Positions 12,966 through 25,900 of a DNA stretch of 64,000 nucleotides are shown one piece after another (position 1 is the stretch's first letter; each line of letters starts with the position of its first letter). Source of the DNA: Henricia sp. BOLD:AAB3569 (Eukaryota > Echinodermata > Asteroidea > Spinulosida > Echinasteridae). The position numbers and the translations under genes were made by a program. The stretch covers positions 434,001 to 498,000 of the forward strand of contig JBBELK010000164.1 of assembly GCA_037783545.1 (NCBI GenBank), in the 5' to 3' direction. The notes beneath the pieces are model-generated. The model ran no database searches. It was given only the letters and a program-made list of their open reading frames with translations, and was not told where the DNA came from.

Positions 12966-15900
12966 TTGCAATGGCACCTTAAGTGCACCGAATCTGTGTT
13001 CTGCCTCTCAAGTATGGCGCAGCAATATGGAATGGGGCGGGTGCCAATGGCCGGTATGGAAAAAATCAATAACTCATGTTGGCTCCTTTCCCGGACTGTT
13101 CAACCCAATTATACTTTCTCCAAATCAGTTCAAGTTAGTATCGCGTGGCATTTCCCCGGCGGTCCCGCCCTCACAGGCATGGATTTCCGATTGCGTCATA
13201 ATTGCAGGAGCAGACGACCAATTTACCGCTTGCCCATTACGCGCCGAAACACGAAACCGAAAAGACAATTATTTTTCGATCAGGACTTGAGCTGCGCATG
13301 GGCAGTCGTAGTGTATGTGACCTTTGCGAAATATCTGGTCAGCCTTCGAAATGCGGTATATTATTTATTTCACGTCACTTTATTATAAAACATCGAACAA
13401 AAAAGGAGGCAGAACGCTCTCGTTGGATTATTTCTTCGACAAACCACTGTGCGACTACCCACAATGTGCGCGTTTCGGTTTACGCATACGCGCGTTGAGC
13501 GTGGAGGCTAGGCAACGCGCGCAGAAACGGTCGTCAATCAAATTCGCCCGTACGACGAACTTGCAGGCTTTGTACACAATGACAAAACCTTACAGTTGTT
13601 ACTAATAAAATACGGTGCTTCTGTCATTTCAGGTCAAGAGCCTACAGATTATAATTTTGGGGAGAAGACATTCGAAGCTGGAACGAGTTTGCATGACTCA
13701 AGGGCAAGCCAAACTGCACGAACTATACGCATTTGGGACCCAAACCCATACCCTGCAATGTTTAGTCAACATACAAATTGCAGAGGGCGCCCCGGGTTTG
13801 GATTAACCCTATTAAGTCAGTGCTCCGTTACCGGTTAAGCTCTACATAACACTGGTGCCCTGATGGCAATGTTTAATCTCCCGTTCACTCTTCGTCAGTT
13901 TGCTTAGCCTGCAATATATTACGCGAGCAGAAGGTTTGACGCGCAAATCGGTCTGGTCAATGTACGACGGGTTCGCTTTCTTTATGATAAATCTCACATA
14001 TAGGAAATCTCAAACTGTTAGCATGCACACAATGTCAATATACCTCCTTCATAGTAAAATAAGCATTATTTTGATTTTGATGCGAATTGCCTATACCCGT
14101 CTGTTTAATGTCATTTCCACCGTGCTTTGAGCTGGATCTAAAGAGCTTCTTCCCTTTAACATCTGAAAGAATTCAGATCGTCTTACTACATGAAAACGAT
14201 GGCGATAGTTAAACGTTTTTTTCACATAGTACTTTGATATTAGTCATTTATCGTGTAGCTGATACGGTCAAAACAAGGCCGTGTACATGCAAGACACAAG
14301 TTCAATGCTGACGATTTTAGTTTCTTCTAAATGACCTGCCAACGTGGCCTAATCCCCACTTAGCCCGAGTGCCCGATGAGAGATGGACACCGTGATAACG
14401 TGTCGATGGGTTGATTCTTAAAACATTGTATCAGCGCGGTTAAGTGTCTATCGACAGTATCTGCCAATGCGCAGTTTTCAGAAGACAGTTTGGGCCAAAT
14501 TTGGATGAAGGGCACGTGCGAGAGATATTTTGGTGTCAAGTTAGCGACAGTCGAGTGCAGTTAAAGATGACAGTAAAAATCATGTACAAGGTTAGCGTGA
14601 CCGGGGCTCGGTAAACCTGTTTTCTACCAACCCTCCCTCGGAAGGAGTTGTCGACCGATTAAATCGAACTCCTAAGCAAGTAAACTGTAAATGGAAAGTT
14701 GAGGGCAGTGTACCCAAACACATGAAGAAACAAAATCCCAAGACCATTACATATATGGATACTGTATATAGACCTATGACTTTTATCGGCGTTAAAAGTT
14801 TGTCTATTATATACAGTGTATAACTTTTGGCGATTGATTTCGAGCGGTGAGTGTTCTTTTCAGTCATGCTACATTCTCAGCAACTAAATGATTAATTTTA
14901 AACCTGTCACCCAGTCAATGCTAAAGCGTGCTTTGGTCGTTTTCCGTGAGTACCACATCTAACGATCATGATCTCTCCCTTGGTAACATAGACACGCATT
15001 TATCATTCAATTTAACAATAAAATATGACAAAGCCACGGGCGAGGAAAGTGCTTGTGTGTTTACGATACGGATGCCTGATGATGAGCGTGCGCGATTCGG
15101 TCGTTAGTGTGTGATAAGAAGGTGTCACGCCTAACAGGAAAACGGCGCGAAACGCCTCTGCGTCTAGCCATCAATTAACTTCTATGTGGCTGACATAAAT
15201 AAACTCGACATTGTATTTACGCATTCTTGTGGCCACGATCTTTCCTCTCTCTGTCGTTTTTTTTCCTTCAATTTCTGGGCACGATGACTGTCCTTTTCAG
15301 CGCGTACCATTTTTGTTTTTTCACCATCTGGAGTCTTGGTCGCGACGAATGGGTCAAAAGTTTAGCCGGTCCGCGCTCTAATGTCCACCAAAAGTGCTTT
15401 TGCATGGGAGCACTATCGGAATTGTATATACTAATAAGCATATATAAAAATGAGCAATATATACTGTACATCACTTTCCCGCATCCGACTCTATCAGATA
15501 CTATCTCTTTACCTCCTTGAAAACTACTTCGTAATAATGTTCGTTATTTATTTTACAGGTGACACAATAGCCCTTGATCCAAAATAGATGAAAAAATAAA
15601 TAATTCTGCGAGTGCACAGGGGTATGTCGGTATCCCGCCTGAGTCCGACATAAGTCTGCTGCAACGAAATTTGGTTTAGTTCAACGGGGATGTGCTTGTT
15701 CCTATTGCGTAAAATCCCTTGGGTATAACCAGAGACAGTTACATGTTTAATTGAAAACATACGTTGTCCTCTGCACTTTGGCTTGACTTAAGGCTGGTGA
15801 AGTCTTAATGCACATCGAAAAAGTAACATTTTGTTCTGTCGTCACTTCGTGCATATTTAGCATCCGTCCCGAGGCTGTGGCTGTTTGAAATAATAATGTC

Positions 15901-18900
15901 CCAAACTGGTTGCTTTGGGACAATGGGTCACCATGAAGATTACATAACCATGGAAATCAAAAAGATATCATGTGTCCCTCATCAGAAATTGTATCAGAGA
16001 CCGCTGGCAGATTCCAGAGGTCTCTGTATAAAATCCCAAATCTTCTCTTAACCCATATTTGATTTCTATGGTGGTTATTTCATTTCCGGTGGAATAATAC
16101 CGCTGGGCTTCGGATCATATTTCCCCTTTCCCCAAATCTCAATTCCTGTATTCTCTGTCGCAACACAAACTAAAATAAGTCTCAAGCAACATGTAATCAT
16201 AATTAATCCGTATTTATTTTGCCAATGGGTATATGACGGTCCGAAAACTGTCACAGTACATTATTTACCGTTGCTTGCTTTTTGCACCGCGTATATACGA
16301 CCCGACGCACCTGGCAAACCCAGAGGCAACACATTGCTAAATTAATGCGCGTATAATATTTTGACCATTTTGGTTCCTGCAGTAATATAATTGGCCCGTT
16401 TCTTGTTATCTGCAGACGAATACTGATCAGCAGAGCAGATAGGTAAAGTGTGAGGTGGAAGAAAAACGTGTTGCCTTTAAAAAGCGGTGTAATTTCATTA
16501 GGATGTGGGGACAGACGTGTGACGGCTCGTGCCTTCTCAAAGTGAAGACTGGCGGGCTTTCGCGCGCGAACGCGCCACCACGCTTAGAGCTTAATGTCAG
16601 GAACTATATGGTGATAATGCCAACACGAGCTGTTGGATGGGCTTAATTTGGTCAGTATTGGGGGATATGAATATGCATTGTGTGACGTAACTGATTAGCA
16701 TTGAATTTAGACTTGTTTACATACAGGAAGAAAGATAGAATCTGCTGGTTTGGTGAGGAGCTTCGTAGTTTGGTTGGAGGTGAAATCGACTTTTAATCAA
16801 GGCTTTTAAATAAGGCTTGATTCTTACTCAGTCCGTTACTTTAACGGACTGAATCCAATTTATTTACCATTCATACTAGACCCCTTGCCGACTATCATTC
16901 ATGTGCACAAAGTGCAAATATGGGAGGCGTCTCATTGGTGGATCGATGTTCGTGCGCGTTGCGCGTCTCGCATATACGTCCAAAGCTCTCCACCAAAATT
17001 GCAAAGAAGTTTGCCATGCTCATATAAAGTTTGCTGACGTCAGATACCATTCAGAATAAATACAGCACACCAGTCAATGAACGCTAAAGTACAGAATAGG
17101 TTCGTGTGTCGCTCCCTAGCCATTAAAATACCACAAATTCGATATCACATATTTATTTGCAATGATCATTCTCGAAGAATTTAATTAAATGTCCGGACCC
17201 CAATATTGACTCTTCGCCGCAATGAAAACAATCCAGTTAGCGCAAACAGCTTTGCACAACTACAACGGGCTCTTGTTCTGTTTCCGTGGGACCTTTGACG
17301 GGACACATTTCGATGTATTTAGTTCAAAATGCCTTCCTCTTTATAACACAAATGCATAAGAGACGGCGACTAGACCTCTGCACTTCACATCCCCTAAATC
17401 ACACCGGTGTTGTGTTTCAAGAAGAGAGCGATTCCATGTCATTCCCAAGAGGAGCGCCAAGTGAGGCTCTCTCTCAGTCGAAATAAAATATAAAACAAAC
17501 GCAAACAGATAAATGAAATCAAGTGATTGCTGGCCAAAGGTTCGCCCTGGGCTACCAACTGGGACGACTATCTCACCCACTTATTCTGCATATTTTAGGC
17601 TATGTCCCCATCAAGCAGAAAGCATCAACAGTTACAAATTACGAACCCCGGAACCAAAACAAACTGATACTGTTAGATTTGATAATATCCGTCCGCCGGA
17701 GGCACTCGAAAGAGTAAAATCTCCCCCTTTCTGCATAGGTACGAGTTTTTTTATCGAAGGTGTTACACCTGTTTATAGCCAGAAAAATATAAATGTGTTG
17801 AGCATTTTCATTGCGCTGTTTTACACAGGAACCTAAACGAGTACGTTACGGACTGCAGCAAGGAGGTTTCTTTGTTAGTGAGCATCTTTTGGTGTCGTCA
17901 AACCTAGCCTGCCACTGTACTTGCTATTAATTTATTATACAAATTCCACGTCAAATTTACTTTATCTTTGATTTGATTTTCAGGTACACAGTGTTTCATG
18001 CAAGCAACAGGCTATTGAAAATATGGACTACTGGGTCAAATCGGCTTGAAATGGCTTGGGACGCGTTTTATTCAGTAGCACCAATGGACGTCTCTTCAAA
18101 TTAAGACGCACTCAAGAGAGCAAATATGTCGTGTAAGTAGAGATGACAAAGGGAAGCACCAACTATCATCTTTCCAAGAAAAAAAAATAACATTCGAGTC
18201 AGGAATAAAGCTTATAGCCTACTTTTAAAATGATGCTTCACCAAAGAAAATCCTTCCATTTGGATGATGGGTATTTGGCGCTTTCCTGAAAAGCTTATTA
18301 ATTGCGGTAATTTGATATTATACTATGTGTAACATAAATCCAGACTATTTTGTTTGAAATTCGAACAGACTTGAAAAGGAACTGCGTGGTACAGTGTTTT
18401 ATCTTCCAATTTCAGAGGAACACCGCAAACTCTTCAAAAATTTTACTGCACAAACCATGCACGTACAATATTGTGGTTGTATGCCTTTCGGGATGTAGTC
18501 CTACCTTCCGTCTAGCACCCAAAGGCTATACTACAGCACTGCAGCCAGTGGCATTAACCTTTTTGAGACTCAACTTCTGAAAATTCTTTGGGATACGATT
18601 TCGCCATGGAGTTGGTGTTTCATATTGATCACCATTTTTGTGCATTTCATACTGATCACCAATCTTGTGCATTTTATAACTTGATCAATGACATAGGACT
18701 AAGGTCACGGTTGCGTTTAAGCCATTGTGTGGCCAGTGATAAAATACACAGGCAATTCGTGTTTCCCTCGTCAGGTGATTTAAGTAAACAAAACAAGCGC
18801 CCCGTATAGTCCAAAATGTCTGGGCGAGATCGTGTGCGAGATCTTAATTCGTGAGAGATCTTGTGCGAAATCTGATCCCCCTTTGCAGTTACCCCTCTGC

Positions 18901-18989
18901 CTGTTTAAAACTATAGCAGCTGCGAGCTTTCACGAAATGTCGCCTTCATGGACAGATAATAGTTTCATATTTGTACTCTTCCAAAACAG

Positions 18990-20641
18990 CTGATTATTCC
19001 TACTCCGTGGACGTGGGCAACGACACAGAGAGTGTCACGGACCCTTACATCATATCACCCCTTAAGGAGATCCTAATCATCAGCTTCACGGTCACTTTCC
19101 TCCTGGGTTTGTTTGGCAACCTTCTTGTCATCTTTGTCATCGCCCGGAACCGCTCCATGCACACCGTAACCAACTTCTTCCTAGCAAACCTAGCCATAGC
19201 TGATCTGCTCGTGTCCATTTTCTGCGTCATTCCCAAGCTCCTGTATTACGTCTCCACTGGTTGGTACTACAGTGACTTCCTGTGCAAGATCCACAATTAT
19301 GTGATGAGCGCCACCACCACCTCTTCTATCTTTATATTGACCGTCATCTCTATGGAGCGCTTCATAGCCATACTGCGCCCTCTGGAGACAAGACGCCTCT
19401 TGACGGCGGGGCGTCTCACCGTGGCTATGGCTGCGGTGTGGATCGCTAGCGCCACATTCAACATCCACACTGCCTGGTACTACGAGGTGACGTATATAGC
19501 AGACACGCCATACTGCATTGTGTCGAGCCGGGTCTTGGAGGGGAAAATGAGCTCGGCCAGGATTCAAAGTTTGGTGTTTTCCGTCATCTATTACGTCATT
19601 CCGCTGACCGTCATGGCAGTGTTGTATGGATTCATCTGCCACAAACTTTGGGCGAGCAGCAAGCTCAGACTCGTGGCTTCGGACAGTGAAAAGAAAGAGG
19701 AGACTGGTAAGCGTCGCCGAGGCCTGGTCAGCAGGTTAGCCGGGGTTCGGTATCTGATCATCCCGCAGGGAAGGAACCAGCAATCATCGGACAAACCTGG
19801 TAAAGAACCACAATGCGTCAGCAGCACAACCCCGGGACAGCAACGGACTGCTTTGGGTAACTCCGAAGAGATCCAAGTGCTCATGGAAACGCATGTCTCC
19901 GCGGGGATCGGGAGCGGTGACCAGAAGATCGGTCCGTTCTTCCTGGATGAACCGGACGAGGACAGCGCCCCTCCAGGTTGCGGAGATCAGCTCAGTATCT
20001 ACAAGCCCAGGGCTCAGGGCAATCAGCAGCCGATCCGTATACAGGTCGATTTAGCAGAGAGCAAAGAATATGTGTCTGGAAAGGATACCAATCAGTCAAT
20101 CAACATGGCCAACGGTCCCGGGAGGATAAACGGTAACTCCCTGACAAAGAACAACAATATTCCTAAGGTACGGAGTGGGCGACCTGGAGTGAATCAGAAC
20201 CGGGTTCCAACGCCGCGACCTCTGACCATCTCCAAACCAGAGCGATCTAAGAACAGGAAGAATAAGAAGAAGGAAACCATAGCCGCTCGCAAGAAGGTCA
20301 TAAAGCTTCTTATAGTGATAGTGTCGTCCTTCGCAATCTGTCTGCTGCCCTACCAGGTGATCAGTCTCTGGGCAAACATTGGCAGAAGACATTTTCCACA
20401 CGACTCCATACCCATGCTCGTCTTCTTGCCCTTCACCTACCTGTGTTACTTTTTAAATAGCGCCCTCAATCCCTTCCTCTACGCCTTCCTGTCAGACAAC
20501 TTCCGCAAGCGTATGAGGGAGACGTTGACCCTGAGGTCGTCCACGCGCCGCAAGAGCTGGATGCGCACGCAGGCGCGCCTGCGCAGTATGACAGAAGGAA
20601 ATACGGAGACAGAATCGATGTACACAATGACATGCACGTGA
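18990..20641 (+). CDS. Rhodopsin-family neuropeptide GPCR, trissin-receptor-like (last, main exon)
   Basis: Encodes a seven-helix plasma-membrane receptor, presumably for a peptide and signalling through G proteins. Visible hallmarks: GNLLV in TM1, NLAIADLLV in TM2, the TM3 cysteine (DFLCKIH) paired with an ECL2 cysteine (TPYCIV), an ERF variant of DRY after TM3, FAICLLPYQ in TM6 (CWxP weakened to CLLP), and NPFLY in TM7 followed by a basic tail. An N-glycosylation site (NDT) precedes TM1. The third intracellular loop is very long, about 220 residues. No in-frame ATG lies between the upstream stop at 18914 and TM2, so the start codon must be in an upstream exon I could not place. I start at 18990 after a pyrimidine-containing acceptor ending CCAAAACAG, entering in phase 1; an acceptor ending at 18919 is an alternative. 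Family assignment rests on the ETRRLLTAGRL and NFRKRM-type segments recalled from trissin receptors; TRH- or orexin-type are alternatives. Confidence 0.8.
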
Positions 20642-21195
20642 ATTGTTTTTAACTGCTTGGTGTTTTGTCGCGAAAGAATCTTTGCGAAGTTCTGCCGAGG
20701 TGAATCTTGGTATAAAATAGTTTATGAACTCAGCGTGTGAGAGTGACACCGTCGAAAAACGTCATCGAAGGCAATAACAGTAGGTTGGGTGAACAACCAT
20801 GTACTAAAATGTCCAAAGTGGCAAAAATGTTTGTCACTCGATAGTATAGAAAGACGGAATATACACTGGAATCGTAATGATTAATTATATAATACGCTAA
20901 TTTATAGTATATAGTAAGCTACTGGCCTCAAGTAGTCACGTTAAAATGTAGTAGAAGTTATTACCAAAAATCCACATTTTATTACAGGCATTGACGATTT
21001 AGGATTTTTCCATATAGGACGGTATAGTACGATACATTTAGAAGCGTTAAAAATGAAAATTGTTAGAGCAAAAGTGTATAAGTAAAATCAAAAAGGTGAA
21101 TAGTTATCTTCCAAATGAATAACAGTCATAATCTTTTCGAGGTTTTTGGAGCTTCATTGCACAATATTCCCTGAACTTGGAAACATATCTACACT

Positions 21196-21462
21196 TAGGC
21201 CGGGGTCACACGAATTACGAGATTCCACTCTATCATAGTATTACTATTATAGTAGCATTACGAGATTTTGTCCGTTTGACCCCAAATCTATCATGATAGT
21301 ATCATGATAGATGAACGACGAGAATTCTTATCATCGAGTTCTTTTCTATTGTGATACTATAATGATAGATTGGCGTGTGACCGCTCTCGTCGTTCATTCT
21401 ATCATGATCGTAACTATCATGATAGAGTAATTACGAGATTTCCCATGTGACCCCGGTCTTAA
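21196..21462. mobile_element. Foldback MITE, GCCGGGGTCACA ends and ATCATGATAG interior
   Basis: Left GGCCGGGGTCACACGAATTA pairs with right AATTACGAGATTTCCC and TGTGACCCCGGTCTT. The interior is rich in the self-complementary ATCATGATAG, so the element folds along its whole length. Confidence 0.7.
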
Positions 21463-21957
21463 TCTTGCTGTGTCTATACAGTGTAAATAGTTTAATTCAA
21501 ATGGCCAAACCACGGAGAGACAATAAGAAACCTATGTAATGTATAGCATGTATAGTGTATAGTGTACAGAAATGTACTTATATCTACGTCAAATCTACGA
21601 GAATATTGTCCTGTCCAGTACTGTAAAGAACGTAAGGGTTTAAAGTAGTCTTGGGCGAAGTAATTTTGGAACCGATTCTATTCAACAACAAAAAATGGTT
21701 TACAGATAAATGTATATTTCCTTACGGGGGGAGTGCAATCATCTAAACAGTGCACCTTCTCATTAGTAGCGTACAAAGCATTATTAATATCATCGAGTAT
21801 ACCAAAGTGTAACGTCACATTAATGAGTTTTCATGGTGATGTTCTAAACACGCACCCACCGGCTGGCCAAAATAATTACTGCAAAGGCACAGGGACTAGT
21901 ATTGTGATTATTTGCTTAAAATCATCACCACAGAAGATAATGACGTCACGCTTTTTG

Positions 21958-22403
21958 TATATGGGTCTGTCCACAGTAATGGGGTACATTTGAAAAATAA
22001 GTCAATAATTCCTTGCAGATGTCTTTAGTTTATCTCAGAATTAAAGAAATGTCTTTGTTTTGTTCTCAGGAGATAACTTTTGCCCAAAAAAGTAAAAAAT
22101 TGCTGCCACAACATACATTTTTGAAAAGCAAGTGCACAAATTTTCCTATTACGCATGTAACATGGACAGACAATTTTGTGACATTTTTTTCCGTCTTTGT
22201 TACATGCGTAATGGGAAAATTTGTGCACGAGGTTTTCACAAATGTATGTTGTAGGACTATTTTTCTTATTCCTTGGTGAAAAAGTTATTTGCTCAGTCTA
22301 GCTTGATAATTTAAAGATAAAATTAAGACATTTGAAGTGAACTGGGACCTAAGATCTTGGATGTTACAGAAATGTACCCCATTACCGTGGACAGACCCAT
22401 GTA
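21958..22403. mobile_element. Foldback MITE, ATGGGTCTGTCCAC ends
   Basis: The left arm contains ATGGGTCTGTCCACAGTAAT and continues GGGGTACATTT; it is inverted at the right (AAATGTACCCCATTACCG, then TGGACAGACCCAT). A second inner hairpin (GTGCACAAATTTTCCTATTA / TAATGGGAAAATTTGTGCAC) surrounds the centre. Confidence 0.8.
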
Positions 22404-22936
22404 TATATTTCTATATAGGAGTCGCAGAAAACAAGACGGGTTGTACAGGGTCATGGGAAAGTGTGTATATATATACAAACCAAATGGATAAACTTGTTTA
22501 ACAAAATAACAAAATAAATCGATTACAACGAAATAGGCATCATATCCGACGACAAGTGTATGTTATTTGATTATGTGTATGGGGCACTGTTTCCTTTCAA
22601 AAACACAAACTGCAAATTCAGTTCGATTTCACTGGATTTTTACAGATTCCAAGATAAACATGTGGGACAAAGTCGCGACACTTCACATTTTTCAATCCAA
22701 TTACCAACCGACATTCTGCATAGGACATTATCGGTAGATATTTTTAGCCATTTCATTGTCAAGATAACTTATTTCTGTCAATGCGACCCTTGCGTTACGC
22801 AAACAGTAGCTATGTCCAACTGTAACGGTGGCTGGTCAAAGTCCAGACCAAGGTATCTTGGGTGAACAAAGTGGCCCCGTCGTTTTGGCGTACATTTCCC
22901 GGGATTTTATAGAGTATAACTGCAACATTTAAAAAA

Positions 22937-25900
22937 ATGGCGTCGTATAAAGGAACAAAAGGAGCGGACATGTCGGACAGCTACTACTGTGACGAGGTAA
23001 GCTATCCCTTTTTTTCTGTTGAGATATTCTGTGGATGTTTTGTAGGAGAAACTTTGATAACTGATCGAGCTTACGAAACAAAATTTGTCACGGTAACGAA
23101 AGAGTTGAGAATGGCTTCAGCTTTGGGCCCAGGTCACGCTAGGAGTCACGTTTGGTGTCACCAAATCGGTGAATACCCGAACAAATTAGCATTGTTTGAG
23201 AAATCTTTCAGCTGATTCGTCAGGTTTAAGCAAGTAAGGTCGTTCTCTAGAGACGATATATTCCATTTGGTCACGAGAAGGAAATGTTTGCTTGTATATG
23301 GAAGGAAAACAATCCCCAACGATTTGGGAAGCGCAGCCTATACGGAATCAAGTAAAGCATAAAATCCAATCCACTTTCTGACGCGTCGACCGGATTCAAA
23401 CCCGGTCCACAAAGGTCGACGACCAGGATAATCCCGACTGCTTGAGAACACCTTAACGAGATATTTCACTCCTTTTATCCACAGAGAACACCGTTGAGAC
23501 CACGGATTAAAAACAGACCAAGCCCCGGGCTGAAGCTCTCCCGCAAGGCGAAGCTCTGCTACGGACTAGGTGGTGTTCCGTACCAAATCACAAACATCGT
23601 GCTGGGTTTCTACATCAACGTCTTTCTTCTGGACACTGCACAGGTATCCACATCTTGTTATAGATAAGATTGTACACACACGCTTAAAGTGGAACATTGT
23701 AAAAATATTGAAGATATATAATCATGAGAACGTAGAATACATCCATGTTTAAACAGTTAGCTTGAAGCAAGGTCCACAAAAGAGCTGCTTGTGTGACAGC
23801 AACCACACCAAATGCGAAATGAAACTCGATAAGGTATACAGCCTTTGCTGAACATGGGTTCTGTATTGCATTGTATCAGAAAAAAAATATTAAGACCGGG
23901 TATCTCAACATCTTTTGCTGGTAAACGATGGCATAACACAATTCACATAAATTCCGTAAAGCCAATAACGGAGTTAAAATCGGTTGCATAGAGGGCGCGA
24001 TGTGACTACAACGGTTCAACCAATAAACACTTGCAACAGTATAGTTGGCGTCCAAACTAAGAAATGCATGTAGATAAGCAATATATGTACGAATTTCAGT
24101 TCTACTGAATAACGTTGACGACAAGTTTCAGACAGGTGCGAAACATAAGGAAACACATGGAGAGATAAAACATTTACATTCACCTTGATCCCAGGTACCG
24201 CCATTTTACACGAGTGCAATCGTCCTGACGGGCAGGCTATGGGACTCGCTCACTGACCCGGTCATCGGATTCCTCGTTTTTAGGACCAAAAACAACAAAT
24301 TTGGCAAGCTCAAACCCTGGTAAGGATCACTGTAGATCTGCGTCATTCGAATGAGACTTAAATTGCCCCTCCTGAATTCCCAGGATATTCTATCACGGTC
24401 GAAACCCAGGTTTAGCTGGTCTAGTGGGACAGTCACTCCTCCTGACAAGAGACGAACAATCTGGCGACACCAGATTTAGGGATCGTCGGGATTCGAAGCT
24501 AGATCTCTGACACACCAGGCAGGTGCTCTACCAGCTGAGATATGAGGCACAGTGGTATACTCCCTCATGTTTGCCCTAATACCTCCGACACACTGGGCAC
24601 ATACTCTACCAGCTGAGCTATGAGGCACAGTGGTATACTCCCTCATGTTTCCCCTAATACCTCTGACACACTGGGCACATACTCTAACAGCTGCGCTATG
24701 AGGCATACTCCCTCAGGTTTTCCCCAAGATCTGACAGACCAGGCAGATGCTACCAGCTAGGCTCCGAGACGCAGTGGTATTAGCTGTACATTTTTCTTGG
24801 ACCAAACGTCCCTTTCAGTGGTGATTAGTTAGGTATAATAATAATCCTATATGTATTTATAATGCTGTAATCACCCTATAGAAAGAAAACTATGACCGTA
24901 CAGTTCTACATGGCAAGGTTTCTCTTGAAGACTTATAGGAAGAACAGTCTCACTTCAATGTGATGCTGACATCTTTGTGTTTCAGGATGTTCATGGCTAC
25001 CTTTCCGGCTATCGTCTGTTTCATGTGTTTCTTTGTTATACCTGAGACCACCAATGCATATCTGAAGCTGATCTGGTACCTAGTATTCTACTGTCTATTT
25101 CAGACGTTTCTAACGGTAGGTTTACGAGACCTCGTGACTTTCACAGTTAAGATTAACTTTAATAACAAAAGTGTAAAGGAAACCGAGCCGTTTGAGATTT
25201 AATGCCAAGAAGGAAACGTATACCTGATTTTCATTTGGTCCAGTTACTAATAACTGATAACAAATCCTTCGTGGCTGTTGAAATAATTGAAATAGAATCC
25301 CGAGAAATCCTGAAACCTGTTTTAATACTGATGTGACTATAAACAGTGGAATCTCAAGAAACAAACACACGAGATGCGACAACGTCTAACAATGTTTACC
25401 TCTGGGATTATTATAGCATACGTAGATCATCAAGAGCTAAGTGGCTAATCTTAATTCCAGGCTTATTTTCTCCTTATAGTTTTACCAGATGCCGTTTGCT
25501 ACACTGGCACTATGTTTAACGGACAATCAGGCAGAACGAGACAGGGCTACGGCTGTCAGTAAGTATGGTATAGATTATTGAAAATTATCATTGCAAGAGC
25601 ACATGTCATGATTGAGCCAGTCATATCCAGTTAAAACTCCATTCGGAGTATTCAGGAGCAGACAAAAACCAAGAACAATCAAGATATTATTGAAAAGTAT
25701 ACCTTTTTCTGCAGCCTTGTGTGCCGTCGTATAGGTAGAACTTTTGACATAGAACATTGTTCGTTCCTGTTTGCACAGGAATGGGTTGTGAGGTGTTGGG
25801 TAACATAGTAGGTCAATTCACCATGGGTTTGACGTTGTCACTCTATCAGCTGCGATTGAACAAGTTCCCATCATGTCGCGATTTCAACGACACGGCTACA

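Larger units (their letters stand above)
1..18989. other. Gene-poor 5' region
   Basis: No exon series with consistent splice phases was found on either strand. ORFs here are short and lack recognisable domains. The region holds a SINE (about 550-855), a 69-bp tandem duplication, foldback elements (1530, 2321, 4763, 5383, 8840, 11745, 12391) and short tandem repeats. Upstream exon(s) of the GPCR may lie in its right part but could not be identified. Confidence 0.5.
20642..22936. other. Intergenic region between GPCR and MFSD2-like gene
   Basis: No coding exon seen. Contains the GPCR 3' flank, two foldback elements (21196 and 21958) and AT-rich sequence. The MFSD2-like promoter should be in the last few hundred bases. 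Confidence 0.5.

Noticed and set aside
12906..13388. 160-aa plus-strand ORF
   Set aside because: Its first part lies inside a MITE terminal repeat and the rest has no recognisable domain or conserved pattern.
24476..24706. 76-aa minus-strand repeat ORF (GRVCAQCVGGIRANMREYTT-like)
   Set aside because: It is translation of the tRNA-derived tandem array, not a protein family.
24480..24800. CRISPR-like direct repeats
   Set aside because: Units are contiguous and tRNA-like with no unique spacers, and the genome is eukaryotic.
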